DNA of 64,000 bases, from the NCBI RefSeq assembly GCF_007655135.1, contig NC_045128.1, forward strand, positions 25,018,811 to 25,082,810, written 5' to 3'. Of this stretch, positions 11,810 to 22,659 are shown one piece after another (position 1 is the stretch's first letter; each line of letters starts with the position of its first letter). A program made the translations under genes and the position numbers. Below the pieces are notes generated by a model. The model was not told the DNA's origin, did not search any database, and saw only the letters and a list, made by a program, of their open reading frames with translations. This stretch comes from Punica granatum. Its lineage: Eukaryota; Streptophyta; Magnoliopsida; Myrtales; Lythraceae.

Positions 11810-12542
11810 TAGATTTTTAGGTCACAGGTAAACCCATATCACGTTCTATAGATTTTGCAAGCAAATTTCCGGATGAAATTAAAGATAAAAATCAACTTCA
11901 AAGGCTTTCAAGATATTCGAATTATGTTTCGTATTTTATTCCAAACTTACACATAATTTCCAAACCTTTATTTCAACAATTACAAAAAAATCCTCCTGCA
12001 TGGAACAAAGAAATTACTAATGCTATACAGATTGTTAAGAAAAATGTACATTATTTGCCATATTAAGGACTACCTCATTTTTAGGCTAGTCTCATTATTG
12101 AAATAGATGCATCGAATGTAGGCTACAGAGGAATTTTGAAGCAAAAGCTTGACAAATAATTAATTGTAAGATTTTATTCCGGAATAAGGACGGGGCCGCA
12201 AGAAAACTATTCTATAGTTAAGAAAAAAGTTTTATTATTATTTTTATGTATTTCAAAATTTTAAGATGGCTTATATAATAAAAAGTTTTTATGACGAATT
12301 GATTGCAAAAGCGCGAAAGAAAAACTGCAAAAAGATATTTAAAATTTAGTTCACAGATAAATTTTTGCAAGATGGTAGGCAATTTTATCCTGTTTTGATT
12401 TTGAAATTGAATTTATCAAAGGAGAACCTAATACTTTACCAGATTTTCTTACAAAAGAATTTCAACAGGGAAAATATCTTCTATAATAGGATCTCCAAAG
12501 AAGAAAGAATTTTACGCAAGAAAATCTCCTAGTATCGCAGCC

Positions 12543-13690
12543 ATGACTACTCCTCCTTCATCTTCATTGCTTTATCATCAATATAAAACTCTTAGATTGA
12601 TTTCTCCATCCACTTTTAGACTCATGACTATGTTAGGAACAACATATTCTCCTTAAGCTCCATCTCTTCCTTTCCACTATCTCTCTCCTTCTACTCCTTA
12701 TCCTTCTTCTACTTTTGCTCAAGTAGTTAATCCCGAAGTCAAGAATATAAAGGGATTCATAGTAAATGCTACAGTCCATTTATGTCCTATAGAGTCAAAA
12801 TTCGAAAATCTTTCTCCTTATGTAATTGCAGAAAAAATTTATCCCAAAGTTTCTAATTTTTCAATTCATGGTGGGAAAACTAGGGAATTTTATTAATACA
12901 TTCTTGTAGATGTCGACTCAGTTATTATCACGGAAATACCATATGCAAATAATCCCAATAAGATCTTATATTGCAAGATCAAGATCATAAAAATCCTTTT
13001 CCCTTCAGACAAGAATGCTCTTTTAACCATCCCACAAAAGTTCTCTAAATCCTATTCTCCTTAAACCTACGATTACGCATATTATGTTACCGCCTGGAGT
13101 CGAGCCTTTCTTTACTCAAGCTTTGCCCATACATGATTTTTTTTCATTTTGCTATAAGATACGAAAAATTTCTGAGATGATTCTATTACTGGTGGAATTT
13201 TTATTGGGCTCTCCTAGAAATTTTGCAACCCAAAACGTACGAAGAATGAAAAATGTTCAAAGATGAAATCATAGCTGAGAGAGGACCGCTCAAAACCAAA
13301 GGACTTCACTTTTTTGTTGAAACTTCAAGATTGAAAAAATTTATCCGGAAGAATGCCCACAGATCAATCCCGACATGTGTGATCATCATTTCCTTAAGAC
13401 TCACTAGATAGTCTAAGGTCAAGTGATGGCCAAGTTGTAAGGAAGACCAAGCATGTCCACAAGCTGTTCAAAGATGGATTGACAAGATGTTACAAAATAT
13501 TCAGAGTTTTTGCAGATCAAAGCACAAATGCTAGTCGATCTATAGAAGGCCGGCTCTCTCGGAGAAATGCAAGCCCAGGTCCAGAAAATGCATTCTATGT
13601 GCAGTCCTGAAGGATCGGTCTCAGAGTCCGCACACCCACCAGATGACCATTCTCAAGACTCTCAAATTCCTTATCAATTGTGAGTCATGA
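12543..13690 (+). pseudogene. EPRV second ORF
   Basis: The ORF begins at the ATG at 12543, just after the RNase H region. It is conserved across at least five pieces (also 6640-7220 -, 16680-17290 +, 22850-23330 + and 24800-26040 -). A shared motif reads SRAFLYSSFAHT near 13100. The product resembles the protein of unknown function that follows RT-RNase H in some plant pararetroviruses. Several stop codons are present. Because the stops differ between copies, the ORF was probably intact when the copies arose. Confidence 0.55.
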
Positions 13691-13849
13691 TGAAAATACA
13701 AAATAGCAAAAAGAAAGATGACAATGACAAAAGGCGAAAGATTCCTACACGAAACGATCGGAAATAGGGAACTCTTTTCTTTTCCTTGACTACGAATTGT
13801 GTATCCTCACATTATTGCTTGTACTATTTTGCTTTCACTATTCAAAAGA

Positions 13850-13925
13850 CAATAATGTATTAGTTCTAGGTTAGGTTCATACGCGTCTAAAGTAGACTTT
13901 GCTTTTACGCTGTATAAATGGGGTA
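13850..13925 (+). promoter_or_regulatory. EPRV pregenomic promoter (TATA region)
   Basis: TATAAAT at 13913-13919 follows the motif ACGCGT-N-TAAAGTAGACTTTGC. The same arrangement occurs in reverse at 15880-15935 and 24650-24675 and, in a variant with TATAAAT at 23648-23654, in the second lineage. Position after the second ORF and upstream of the primer site fits the pregenomic RNA promoter of caulimovirids. Confidence 0.5.
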
Positions 13926-14118
13926 AACGAAAGGGAGGAAGGAATTGCAAAAAACACAGCCTGAAATCCTCTTTAGAAATTCGTTAGACATGCTCAAAGC
14001 ATGTTATTCCTTTTCCATGAATATGTACTCTTGCTTCTTCAGCTCCATACGAAAGATATCATTGATGAAATAAATGAAGATTTGTAAGTATTTCTATTGT
14101 TCAAAATTATCTTTCACT

Positions 14119-14409
14119 ATGTCTTATTGGTTTGAAATAAATTACTATCAAAAGAAAAGATATTAAATGTTTTGTTGGAATCAATATTCTAAAGTAATCG
14201 AAAGATTAAAATTTGAACTTGATTGTTTATTTGCGGCTTTAAGATATCCTCATAATGAAAGTATTGCTTTAAATAATTTTGATCTAATGAATAGAAAGAT
14301 TAAATTAATAGTGGACGTAAAGAGAAAACAAGAGGAAACTAGGCGATCAATAGGTACATATATTTGTTATAATTCATTGCATACTTCATATCACAATAAA
14401 CATAAATGA
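14119..14409 (+). pseudogene. Small conserved EPRV ORF upstream of the primer site
   Basis: The frame starts MSYWFEINYYQKKRY, meets one stop, and continues from an ATG at 14167 with KFELDCLFAALRYPHNES. Homologous copies lie at 23880-24125 (+), about 21690-21780 (-) and about 27440-27500 (-). The last three have a sense codon (GAA) at the stop position, so the stop is a private mutation. I do not recognise the family. The composition is charged and partly helical, without membrane segments. It sits between the TATA region and the acidic ORF. Confidence 0.5.
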
Positions 14410-14484
14410 TTTTGTGATTTCATTGAATATAATAGTTATAAAGTTATTAAATTAGAATAAAAGGTATATTCTTTATTATTTTTA

Positions 14485-14980
14485 TCATGCAAGTTTACCG
14501 GGATATGTATTTAATAATCACAAATATAGTCAAAGACTAATTGGAAACATGATGAATACTTTCCACGAAGAAATAAAAAGATTGAGAAATCCTAATGTAG
14601 AAAATGAAAGCCAAGAAAATGGAAGACTTGGAAGTCAAAATAATGCAAGCTTAGATAATGATTGATTTCAAGGAGACGATGACCTTGAAGCGTGAATGAA
14701 AATGAGCTATAATCATACAATCAAACATTTAATGAATCATTTAAATGTCGACAAGTATGATCATAATGAATGTATAAAATACGCCTAAGTGTTGAGAGGG
14801 AATAAATAATTTAGAAAGTCTTGTCAAAAATCCCAAAAGTTGATCAAACGCCACTATTCAAAAGAGGGACGACATTAAATACTTATGAAGAACAATTTAT
14901 TACGTATTTACATTAATTGAAAATAAATAAAGGTCAATAGAAAATGAAAGGAAAATAATTTCTTCATTTATTTGCTAACA
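14485..14980 (+). pseudogene. Acidic EPRV ORF just before the primer site
   Basis: Decayed copy of the frame that is open at 26896-27261 on the minus strand. Shared features are a LIGxxxNxFHEEIxRLRNPNVEN segment and an Asp/Glu-rich stretch ending DDD-x-EA. Further homologous pieces are at about 19200-19680 (-), and the tail occurs at 29826-30100 (+). Function is unknown. Acidic termini are common in pararetroviral capsid precursors, but that link is only an analogy. Confidence 0.45.
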
Positions 14981-15025
14981 AATTTCTCATTTGATATTCA
15001 CATTTTACACCTGGGTACATCAAAA

Positions 15026-15041
15026 TGGTATCAGAGCCATG
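15026..15041 (+). other. EPRV tRNA-Met primer binding site
   Basis: TGGTATCAGAGCCATG starts with the complement of the 3' end of plant initiator tRNA-Met (TGGTATCAGAG), which primes minus-strand synthesis in Caulimoviridae. It is the best preserved of four such sites in the window. Confidence 0.75.
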
Positions 15042-15309
15042 TTCGCAAAATTTTTGGGGGCAGAATGGAATGAATATTGTAAGATATTTTAATTTCAATA
15101 TACAAGATAGTTTGAAAATTGCAGTAAGTAAGAATAAACTTAGGTGCTTTGAAAGTGCTTTGCTGGATAGCCGTTGTCCCAGCAATAAGTCCCAAGAAGA
15201 GGCAATGAGACCATTGGTCAACGGCGACCGCACAGCGCCTAAAGGCACTTAAGGTTATAGAAAGAAAGAAAGTTCAAATTTACACAAGATTTTATATAAA
15301 GAAATTAAG

Positions 15310-15690
15310 ATGTCTTCACCATTCAGAAAACTCTCGTCGAAAATCTAATGCTAGTTTAGATACCAGTAGTATTTAGTCTTTTCACTTCGCTCAAATTAAA
15401 TTTTCTATACCAACAATGGAATCTAACCAAGATCTTCATAACGCACAAAAAGTTCAAATTGCCAATATAGAACAAGATTTACAAAATTGAGATATTCCCA
15501 AGATTAATAAGAAAGAAATATATGAAGTTGGAATTTTTGATTCTTTTCAAGATTATACCATTAAAACGGTTGCAAAGTCAACAACCATCATGGAAGAAGT
15601 TATTAACTTGCAATTATTTGCGAAAGAATGCATAAGAGAATATAAAACGAAATATAAGTTTTTACATATTTGGTTAGTATAAATAATTCT
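15310..15690 (+). pseudogene. EPRV ORF1 start, second plus copy
   Basis: The ATG at 15310 begins a frame homologous to 9709-10080, about 270 bp after the primer site. Stops appear within the first 60 codons. The copy ends at about 15690, where a minus-strand intergenic piece begins. Confidence 0.6.
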
Positions 15691-16678
15691 GAATAATAGA
15701 AACACTTACAAATCTTCATTTATTACATCAATGATATCTTTCGTACAAAGCTAAGAAGACGAGTACACATTTATGGAAAAGGAATCCTGGCTTTGAACAT
15801 GTCTAAGGAAATTCTAAAGAGAATTTCAGACTGTGTTTTTGGCGATGTCTTCCTCCCTTCCTCCCTTCCGTTTACCCTATTTATGCAACAGAAAAGTGAA
15901 GTCTACTTTACACGCGTATGGATCTAACTAAAAACTAATACAATATTGTCCTTTGAATAGTGAAAGTAAAACAGTACAAGCAATAATACAAAGTTACACA
16001 ATTCGTAGTTAAGAAAAAGAAAAGAGTTCATCATGACTTTTGTGTAGGAATCTTTCAACTTTTGTCATTGTCACATTTCTTTTTTCTACCTTTCGTATTT
16101 CATCATGACTCACAGTTCATAAGGAATCTAAGTCCTGAAAAAGGTTATTTGGTGGGTCTGCGGACTCTGAGACTGATCCTTCAGGACTGCACATAGAATG
16201 AATTTTCTGGACCTAGACTTGCATTTTCGCGAGAGAGCCGACCTTGTGTAGATCAGCTAGCATCAGTGTTTTCATCTGCAAAAACAATGAATTCTTTGTA
16301 AGATCAAACATAGGCGGCGTCTTTTATTTCTCAATCCATCTTTGAACAGCTTGTGGACACGCTTGATCTTCCTAACAACTTGGCCACTACTTGACCTTAG
16401 ACTGTCTAGTGAGTCTAGAGAAATGATGACCATACCTACCGTGATCGATCTGTTGGCATTCTTTCGAAGAAACTCTTTCGATCTTGAAGTTCTAACAAAA
16501 AATTCATGGAACTACAAATTGAGTGAAAAGGTCAAGTCCTTTGGTTTTGAGCGTTCCTTTCTCAATGGTGATTTCATCTTTGAACATTTTTCATCCTTCG
16601 TATGTTTTGGGCGGTAGAATTTCTAGGAGAACCCCCTGAAAATCCCACCAGCCATAGAACTATCTTGGAAATTTTTCG
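15691..16678 (-). pseudogene. EPRV intergenic region and second-ORF end, inverted
   Basis: On the minus strand this runs from the middle of the second ORF (16678) through its 3' end to the intergenic region (15691). It is the mirror image of 16680-17290 plus 18090-18495, so the two form a head-to-head palindrome centred near 16679. Confidence 0.65.
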
Positions 16679-16679
16679 A

Positions 16680-17299
16680 TTACGCTGATTATGTTACACC
16701 TTGGAGTCGAGCCTTTCTTTACTCCAGCTTTGCCCATACATGGTTTTTTTCATTTTGGTATGATATACGAAAAATTTCCAATATGGTTCTATGATGGGTG
16801 GAATTTTCATGGGGCTCAACCAAAATGTACGAATGATGGAAAATGTTCAGAGATGAAATCACCATTAAGAAAGGAATGCTCAAAACCAAATGACTTCACT
16901 TTTTCACTCAATTTTTAGTTTAATGAACTTTTTGTTAGAACTTTAAGGCCGAAAGAATTTCTCCGAAAGAATGTCAATAGATCAATCACGACAGGTGTAG
17001 TCATCGTTTCCCAAAACTCACTAAACAGTCTAAGATCGAGTTGTGGACAAGTTGTAAGGAAGATCAAGCGTGTCCACAAGCTGTTCAGAGATGGATTAAC
17101 AAACGAAAGACACCTCTGTTAGATGTTACAAAAATTTAGGGTTTTGGCATATGAAAGTACAGATGCTAGCAAATCAACACAAGGCCAACTCTATCACAGA
17201 AATGCATGTCCAGGTCTAAAATATTCATTATATGTGCAGTCCTAAAGAATCAGCCTCAGAGTCCGCAAACTCACCAGATGACCATTTTCAGGACTTTCG
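16680..17299 (+). pseudogene. EPRV second ORF, plus copy
   Basis: Starts with the SRAFLYSSFAHT motif region (about 16705-16740) and runs toward the 3' end of the second ORF. It is interrupted by a transposon at 17300 and resumes at 18087. Stops are present. Confidence 0.6.
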
Positions 17300-18086
17300 T
17301 GGTGCGTTTGGTAACAGAGTGTGGTTATGATTTCGTTTGATTTTAAATTTTTAAAAACAAAAGAATGACCCATAAATTTTTTAGTTTTTTAAAAAATGCC
17401 CCACTCCCTCTCTCTACACAAATCCCTCTCTCCCTCATGCTCTTCTCATGTCCTTCCTCCCTCGATCCATCCATCTTCACTTTCTCATCTCTTTCATTAC
17501 TTGATCCTTCCATTTTCCTCCCTATCACCACAATAAATCTTGGGGAGAAACAAGCCGGGTCGATCAAGATCATGTACGCCTCGCAGAGCTGCTTGAAACA
17601 GAGGGTCGCATCATCCTTGACGGCCTTGGATGCCTAGGAGTGCTTGTCGGGGTGGAACCTCATCGTGAGCTTCCTGAACGCTTCCTTGATCTCCTCCTTC
17701 GTCGCGCTTCTCTACAACCCTAACACCTTGTATTGATCCATCGCTGAGGCTAGGTAGAAAATGGAACCATCAAATTGCCGGTTCAGTAGGGATCTTGGAG
17801 AAGATCGGCACTGAAGAGCCCGCGTAGAGGCGAGGACTATTAGGAGGAGGATGAAGCGATTTAGGTCCCCGTAGCGCTACCATGGTTGCTCCTATGGAAG
17901 CTGGGGCTTCCATGAACAATGCAGCGAGTCAAGAAGAAGGACGACGATGGTGAAACAGAGGAGAGAGATATGGTTGGGGCATGTTTTATAAATTGAAAAA
18001 AATTGGGTCTTTTTGAAATTTTGAAAAGTTTATAGTAGAGTTAAGTGGAGTAGAGTTAAAACATGACTCTAAAACCAAACAGAATG
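17300..18086. mobile_element. Harbinger-like element carrying a J-domain fragment
   Basis: The 787 bp element starts TGGTGCGTTTGGTAACAGAG and ends with the reverse complement of CATTCTGTTTGGTTTTAGAG. The flanking triplets are TCG (17297-17299) and TCA (18087-18089). The uninterrupted viral sequence at 13650-13675 contains one TCA at this point, giving the empty site. The same termini occur on a 174 bp element at 52095-52268. No transposase is encoded. It carries a host J-domain fragment (17552-17741). Confidence 0.7.
17552..17741 (-). pseudogene. Captured DnaJ J-domain fragment
   Basis: From the ATG at 17741 the minus strand reads MDQYKVLGL, a stop, then RSATKEEIKEAFRKLTMRFH followed by the PDKH that completes the HPD motif (HPD codons at 17646-17654). 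A second stop follows HS, and then a segment ending CEAYMILID. This is the start of a J-domain, the part of Hsp40 co-chaperones that stimulates Hsp70 ATPase. Helices I to III are represented, but the two in-frame stops rule out a functional protein. Sequence upstream on the minus strand (to about 17950) looks like 5' UTR and leader captured with it. Confidence 0.65.
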
Positions 18087-18510
18087 TCAGATTCCTTATG
18101 AACGATGAGTCATGATGAGCAAAAAGAAAGGTGACAATGACAAAAGCCGAAAGGTTCTTGCACAAAACAACTACGAATAGTGAACTCTTTTCTTTTCCCG
18201 GACTAAGAATTGTATTTCCTTGTATATTGCATGTACTGTTTTACTTTCACTATTCAAAGGACAATAATGTATTAGTTTTCGGTTAGGTCAATACGCGTGT
18301 AAAATAACTTTGATTTACTATTGTATCAATAGGGTAAACGAATGAGAGGAAGGTATGGCCAAAAACACAGCCTGAAATCCTCTTTAGAATTTTCTTAGAC
18401 ATGCTCAAAGCCTATATTCCTTTCCTATGAATGTGTACACCCACTTCCTCAGCTATGTATGAAAGATTTCATTGAGATTTGCAAGTATTTCTATTATTCA
18501 AAGTTATTTG
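18087..18510 (+). other. EPRV second-ORF 3' end and intergenic region
   Basis: Continuation of 16680-17299 after the transposon. It contains the ACGCGTGTAAAATAACTTTG promoter motif near 18293, with a mutated TATA (TATCAAT). It ends at about 18510 against an inverted ORF1 piece. Confidence 0.55.
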
Positions 18511-18880
18511 TACTAACACTATTTAAAAACTTATATTTCACTCTAAGTTCACTTATAGATTCTTTCGTAAATAATTGCAAGTTAATACTTTCTTCCGATA
18601 TGGGTATTAACTTTTTAACCATTTTAACAATATAATCTCGAAAAGAATAAAAAATTCCCATTTCATACATTGCTTTCTTATTAGTCTTTCGAATATCCAT
18701 ATTTTGTAAATCTTGCTCTATATTTGCAATTTGAACTTCTTATACGTTACAAAAATCTTGGTTAGATTCCACTGTTGGCGTAGAAAATTCAGTTTGAGTG
18801 GGGTGAAAAGAATAAAAACTACTGGTATCTAAACTAACGTTGGATTTTCGACGAGAGTTTTAGAAATAGTGCATATATCT
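18511..18880 (-). pseudogene. EPRV ORF1 N-terminus, minus copy
   Basis: Homologous to 9709-10080 in reverse. A 68-codon frame at 18494-18700 covers the IFYSFRDYIVKMV segment. The start codon is lost, as ATATAT stands where the other copies have ATG. Confidence 0.55.
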
Positions 18881-19141
18881 TAATTTCTTTCTACAAAATC
18901 TTGTGTAAATTGAAGAAAGTAAATTTTACCTTAAATGCCTTTAGGTGCGATGCGGTCACTGCTGATGGACAGTCTCACTACCTCTCCCTGGGACTTACTG
19001 ACGGGGCCGCAACTATCCAGCAAAACACATTCAAAGCACTTGAATTTTTTCTTACTTATTGCAATTTTCACACTATCTCGTAGATTGAAATTAAAATATC
19101 TTACAATATTCATTCCATTTGCTCCCCAAAAATTTTGCAAA

Positions 19142-19157
19142 CATGACTTTGATACCG
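19142..19157 (-). other. EPRV primer binding site, minus copy
   Basis: On the minus strand it reads CGGTATCAAAGTCATG, three changes from the site at 15026. The leader lies on the ORF1 side (18890-19140) and the acidic ORF on the other. Confidence 0.6.
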
Positions 19158-19199
19158 TTTTGACGTACTCAGGTGTAAAATGTGAATATAAAATACGAA

Positions 19200-20330
19200 A
19201 TTTATTGGCAAATAAATGAAAGAAATTATTTTCCTTTCATTTTCTATTAACCTTTGTTTCTTTTCAACAATGTAAATACGTAAAATAACTCTTGCTTTAA
19301 TTATTCTTTATAAGTATTTAATTGTGGATCCCTTTCAAAAGTGGTGTTTGATAGATTTTTTGAATTTTTTATAAACTTTCTAAACTATTTATTCTTTATC
19401 TCAACACTTTGGCATATTTTATCTATTCATTAAGATCGGACCTATCTACATTTAAACGATTCATTAAATGTTTGATTGTATGATTATAACTCATTTTCAT
19501 TCACCCTTCACGGTCATTGTCTTCTTGAAACCAATCATTATTTAAGCTTTCATTATCTTAACTTCCAAGTCTTCCATTTTCTTGACTTTCATTTTCTACG
19601 TTAGGATTTCTCAATCATTCTATTTCTTCGTGGAAAGCATTCCTCATATTTCCAATTAATCTTTGACTATATTCGTGATTATTAAATGGGATAATTACAC
19701 TGGTGGTCCAAAAAGTTTCACTAATGTATCAAGTTGGTCCAAAAAGTTCTTTTTACTACTTGATGGTACAAAATGTTTCAAAAATGTAAAATGATAGTAC
19801 AAACCGTTATTTCACCATTGACACCGTCAAGCAAAGCTGACGTGGCCGAAACGTGGCCGACACGTGGCTCTAATGTGTTTTTAAGAATTGGTGGAACGTT
19901 ACATGATGGTTCAAACTCTTTTGAAATTATCACTTAATGGTCCAAAATATTTTACAGATGTAACATAATGGTACAAAATGTTTCTTTAATTAACTTAAAG
20001 GTCCACCCATGTCAATGGCGAGATGACGACGTCAATGACGAGATAACGGTTTGTACTATCATGTTACAACTTTGAAACATTTTGTACCATCAAGTAGCAA
20101 AAAAAACTTTTTGGACCAACTTGATACATTAGTGAAACTTTTTGGACCACCAGTGTAATTACCCCTTATTAAATATATATCCTTGTAAGCTTGCATGATA
20201 AAATAATGAAGAATATATAAAACTGCATAAAATCATTTTACCTTTTATACCAATTTAATAACTTTATAACTGTTTTATTCATTGAAATCTCAAAATCATT
20301 CATGTTTACAATGTTATTGAAATCAAAAGA
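19200..20330 (-). pseudogene. EPRV acidic ORF, minus copy
   Basis: Homologous to 14430-15000 in reverse. The acidic segment is at about 19500-19560, and the FHEEIERL segment at about 19610-19650 contains a stop. It is split by a 478 bp MITE at 19688-20165. Confidence 0.5.
19688..20165. mobile_element. Mutator-like MITE with long TIRs
   Basis: The 478 bp element has inverted repeats of at least 110 bp beginning GGGATAATTACACTGGTGGT on the left and GGGGTAATTACACTGGTGGT on the right (reverse complemented). It is flanked by the perfect 9 bp direct repeat TTATTAAAT (19679-19687 and 20166-20174). The homologous viral copy at 27075 has one TTATTAAAT, which is the empty site. It is non-coding. Confidence 0.9.
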
Positions 20331-22610
20331 TATTGAAGATTTATTTTGTCAATGATATCTTTCGTACATTCATGTTACAATGTTTCAATATGAAATGTTA
20401 TTGAAATCAAAAGATTTGAAGACATACTTTTGCTTCCTTTATTTTGTCAATGATATCTTTCATACAGAGCTAAGGAAGCAAAAGTACACATTCAAAGAAA
20501 AAGAATACAAGCTTTGAGCATGTCTGAAGAAATTCTAAAGAGGATTTCAAGCTACGTTTGCCATTTTTGTCCGTTATATAATATGGTATATAATAATATA
20601 TAACTTCAACTAGCAAATAAATGAAGAAATTCTTTTCCTTTCATTTTCTATTAACTTTTGCTTATTTTCAATCAAAGTAAATACATAAAAATAATTCTTG
20701 CTTTAATTATTCTTTGTATGTATTTAAATTCTTACATTTTTTTAATGTTGGCATATGATAGATCTTGGAAATTTTTGATAAACTTTCTAGATTATTTATT
20801 CTTTATCTTAAGACTTTGGCGTATTTTATCCATTCGTTTAGATCATACATATCTACATTTAAATGATTCATTAAATGTTTAATTATCTTATTATAACTCA
20901 TTTTTATTTATTATTCAAGATCATCGTTTCTCTGAAACTAATCATTACCTATGCTTTCATTATCTTGATCTTTTCGTCTTCCATTTTCTTAATTTCTATT
21001 TTCATTAAAACTCCTTAGGATTTCCATTTTCACATAATGCTTTCAATTACTTTTTAACTAGGTTTAGATCTATTATATGTATATCCTGGTAAGTTTGTAT
21101 GATAAAATAAAGTAGATTCTAAGAAATCGCTTCCATAAGAACTTGCATAAAACTTCTACATCTTTCATACCAATTTAATAGTTTATAACTACTCTATTTA
21201 TGCAAATTTCAAAATCATTCATGATGTTCGTGTGCAATGAAGTTTAACAAATATATGCACCTATTGTTGCCTATTTTCCTCACATTTCCTCTTGGTGTCT
21301 ATTATCCTTTTAATCTTTTTGTTCATTAAATAAAAAATAACTTTATTATTTAAAATAATACCTTTGTTATGGGAATATCTTAGGGCCGCAAATAAACAAT
21401 CAAGTTAAAATCTTATAGTGATTTTGAGTTGAGTTGAGTTGAGTTTTAATTTTAATTGAGTTGTAATGATTGTTTTGTTGAATTATGAAAGAAAAGTGCT
21501 AAAAAGTAATGAATAGTTGAAAGAATTTAGTATTAAAAATTGAATTGAGTATAATGGAGGTGTATATGGATTTATGTATGGCCCCCACCTTTTTTACTTT
21601 GAAGAGTTGATTTTTTTGTGTAATGAATAAAGTTAAAGTTAAAGTTAAAATTTTAAAATCCGATTGCGAAACCAAACGGAAGTTAATCTTTCAATTTCTT
21701 TAGAATATCGATTCTAACAAAACATTTCGTATCCAATCTTTTGGTAATAATCCATTTCAAACCAATAAGACATAATAAAGATAATGTTGAACAGATATAT
21801 TTACAAATCTTCATTTCTTTATTTAATGATATCTTTCGTACAGAGCTGGACAAGAAAGAACACATACTTATTTGAATGAGACACGGACTTTGGACATAAC
21901 TAGGAAAATTTAAAGATAAATTCAGGCTGTGTATTTGGCGATGCCTGCCTTCTTTCCTGCTATCCTAATTATACAACTCGAAAATAAAAACTACAAAACA
22001 ATGTCTTTACAAGCGTAAGATTATCTGCTAAAGGCTACAACATTATTAACTCTTAAATAGTAAAAGTGAATAGTGCAAGACAATAATAATGAATAATACT
22101 ATTCCTAGTCAAAAGTTTTACTATTCCTAAATAGTACGAAGCAATAATTTCATGAGAATATTCTGTCTCTTGCTTTGTCACCTTTTCCTTTTGCTATTTT
22201 GCGTCCCTTCATCATGGCTCACAGTTCGTAGGGAATCTAAGAGTCCTAAAAAGGGTTATCTGAGGGGTCTACAAACCCTGAGATTGAACCTTCAAGACTA
22301 CACGTATAATTCTCTATAAACCTGAGCTTGCATTTCCGCAAGGGAACCAGCTTTGTGTAGATCGGCCAGCATTTGCGCTTTCATATGCAAAAATTCTGAA
22401 TTTTTCGTAACATCTAAAAGAGGCGCCTTTCGTTTCTCCATCCACCTTTGAACGACTTGTGGACATGCCTGATCATCTTTGCAATTTGGCCACCACTTAA
22501 CATTAGACTATTTGGTGAGTCTAGGAAAACGATGACCACACCTATCGAGATTAACATGTAGACATTCTTTCGGAGAAATCCTTTTGATCTTCAAGTTCCA
22601 ACAAAAAATC
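20331..22610 (-). pseudogene. Second-lineage EPRV piece, minus arm
   Basis: In reverse order it holds second-ORF sequence (about 22200-22610), an intergenic region of a second type (21880-22200), the small-ORF region (21690-21880 and 21240-21415) and the acidic-ORF tail (20590-21200). Duplicated intergenic scraps lie at 20340-20570. It is the mirror of 23430-24425. Stops occur throughout. A MITE is inserted at 21416-21682. Confidence 0.55.
21416..21682. mobile_element. Harbinger-like MITE in the EPRV
   Basis: The 267 bp insert is flanked by TTA (21413-21415 and 21683-21685), and the empty site is visible near 27410. The right end is the reverse complement of CTTCCGTTTGGTTTCGCAAT. The left end (AGTGATTTTGAGTTGAG) has decayed or been trimmed. 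A close relative lies at 45260-45506. Confidence 0.6.
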
Positions 22611-22659
22611 CATGGAACTAAAAATAGGCAAAAAAGTGAAGTCCTTTCGTCTTAAACAT

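Larger units (their letters stand above)
10390..12540 (+). pseudogene. EPRV reverse transcriptase-RNase H, interrupted
   Basis: The RT part before the transposon (10390-10767) has FSKFDMKLGFWQVQID, a fingers/palm motif of caulimovirid RT, then MPFGLTK and a TIVYIDDVLVFSK catalytic box at about 10620-10660. The gene resumes at 11810 after a 1042 bp transposon, and the RNase H part runs to about 12540. Stops and frameshifts occur in both halves. It starts the longest colinear viral run in the window, continuing into the second ORF at 12543. Confidence 0.8.
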
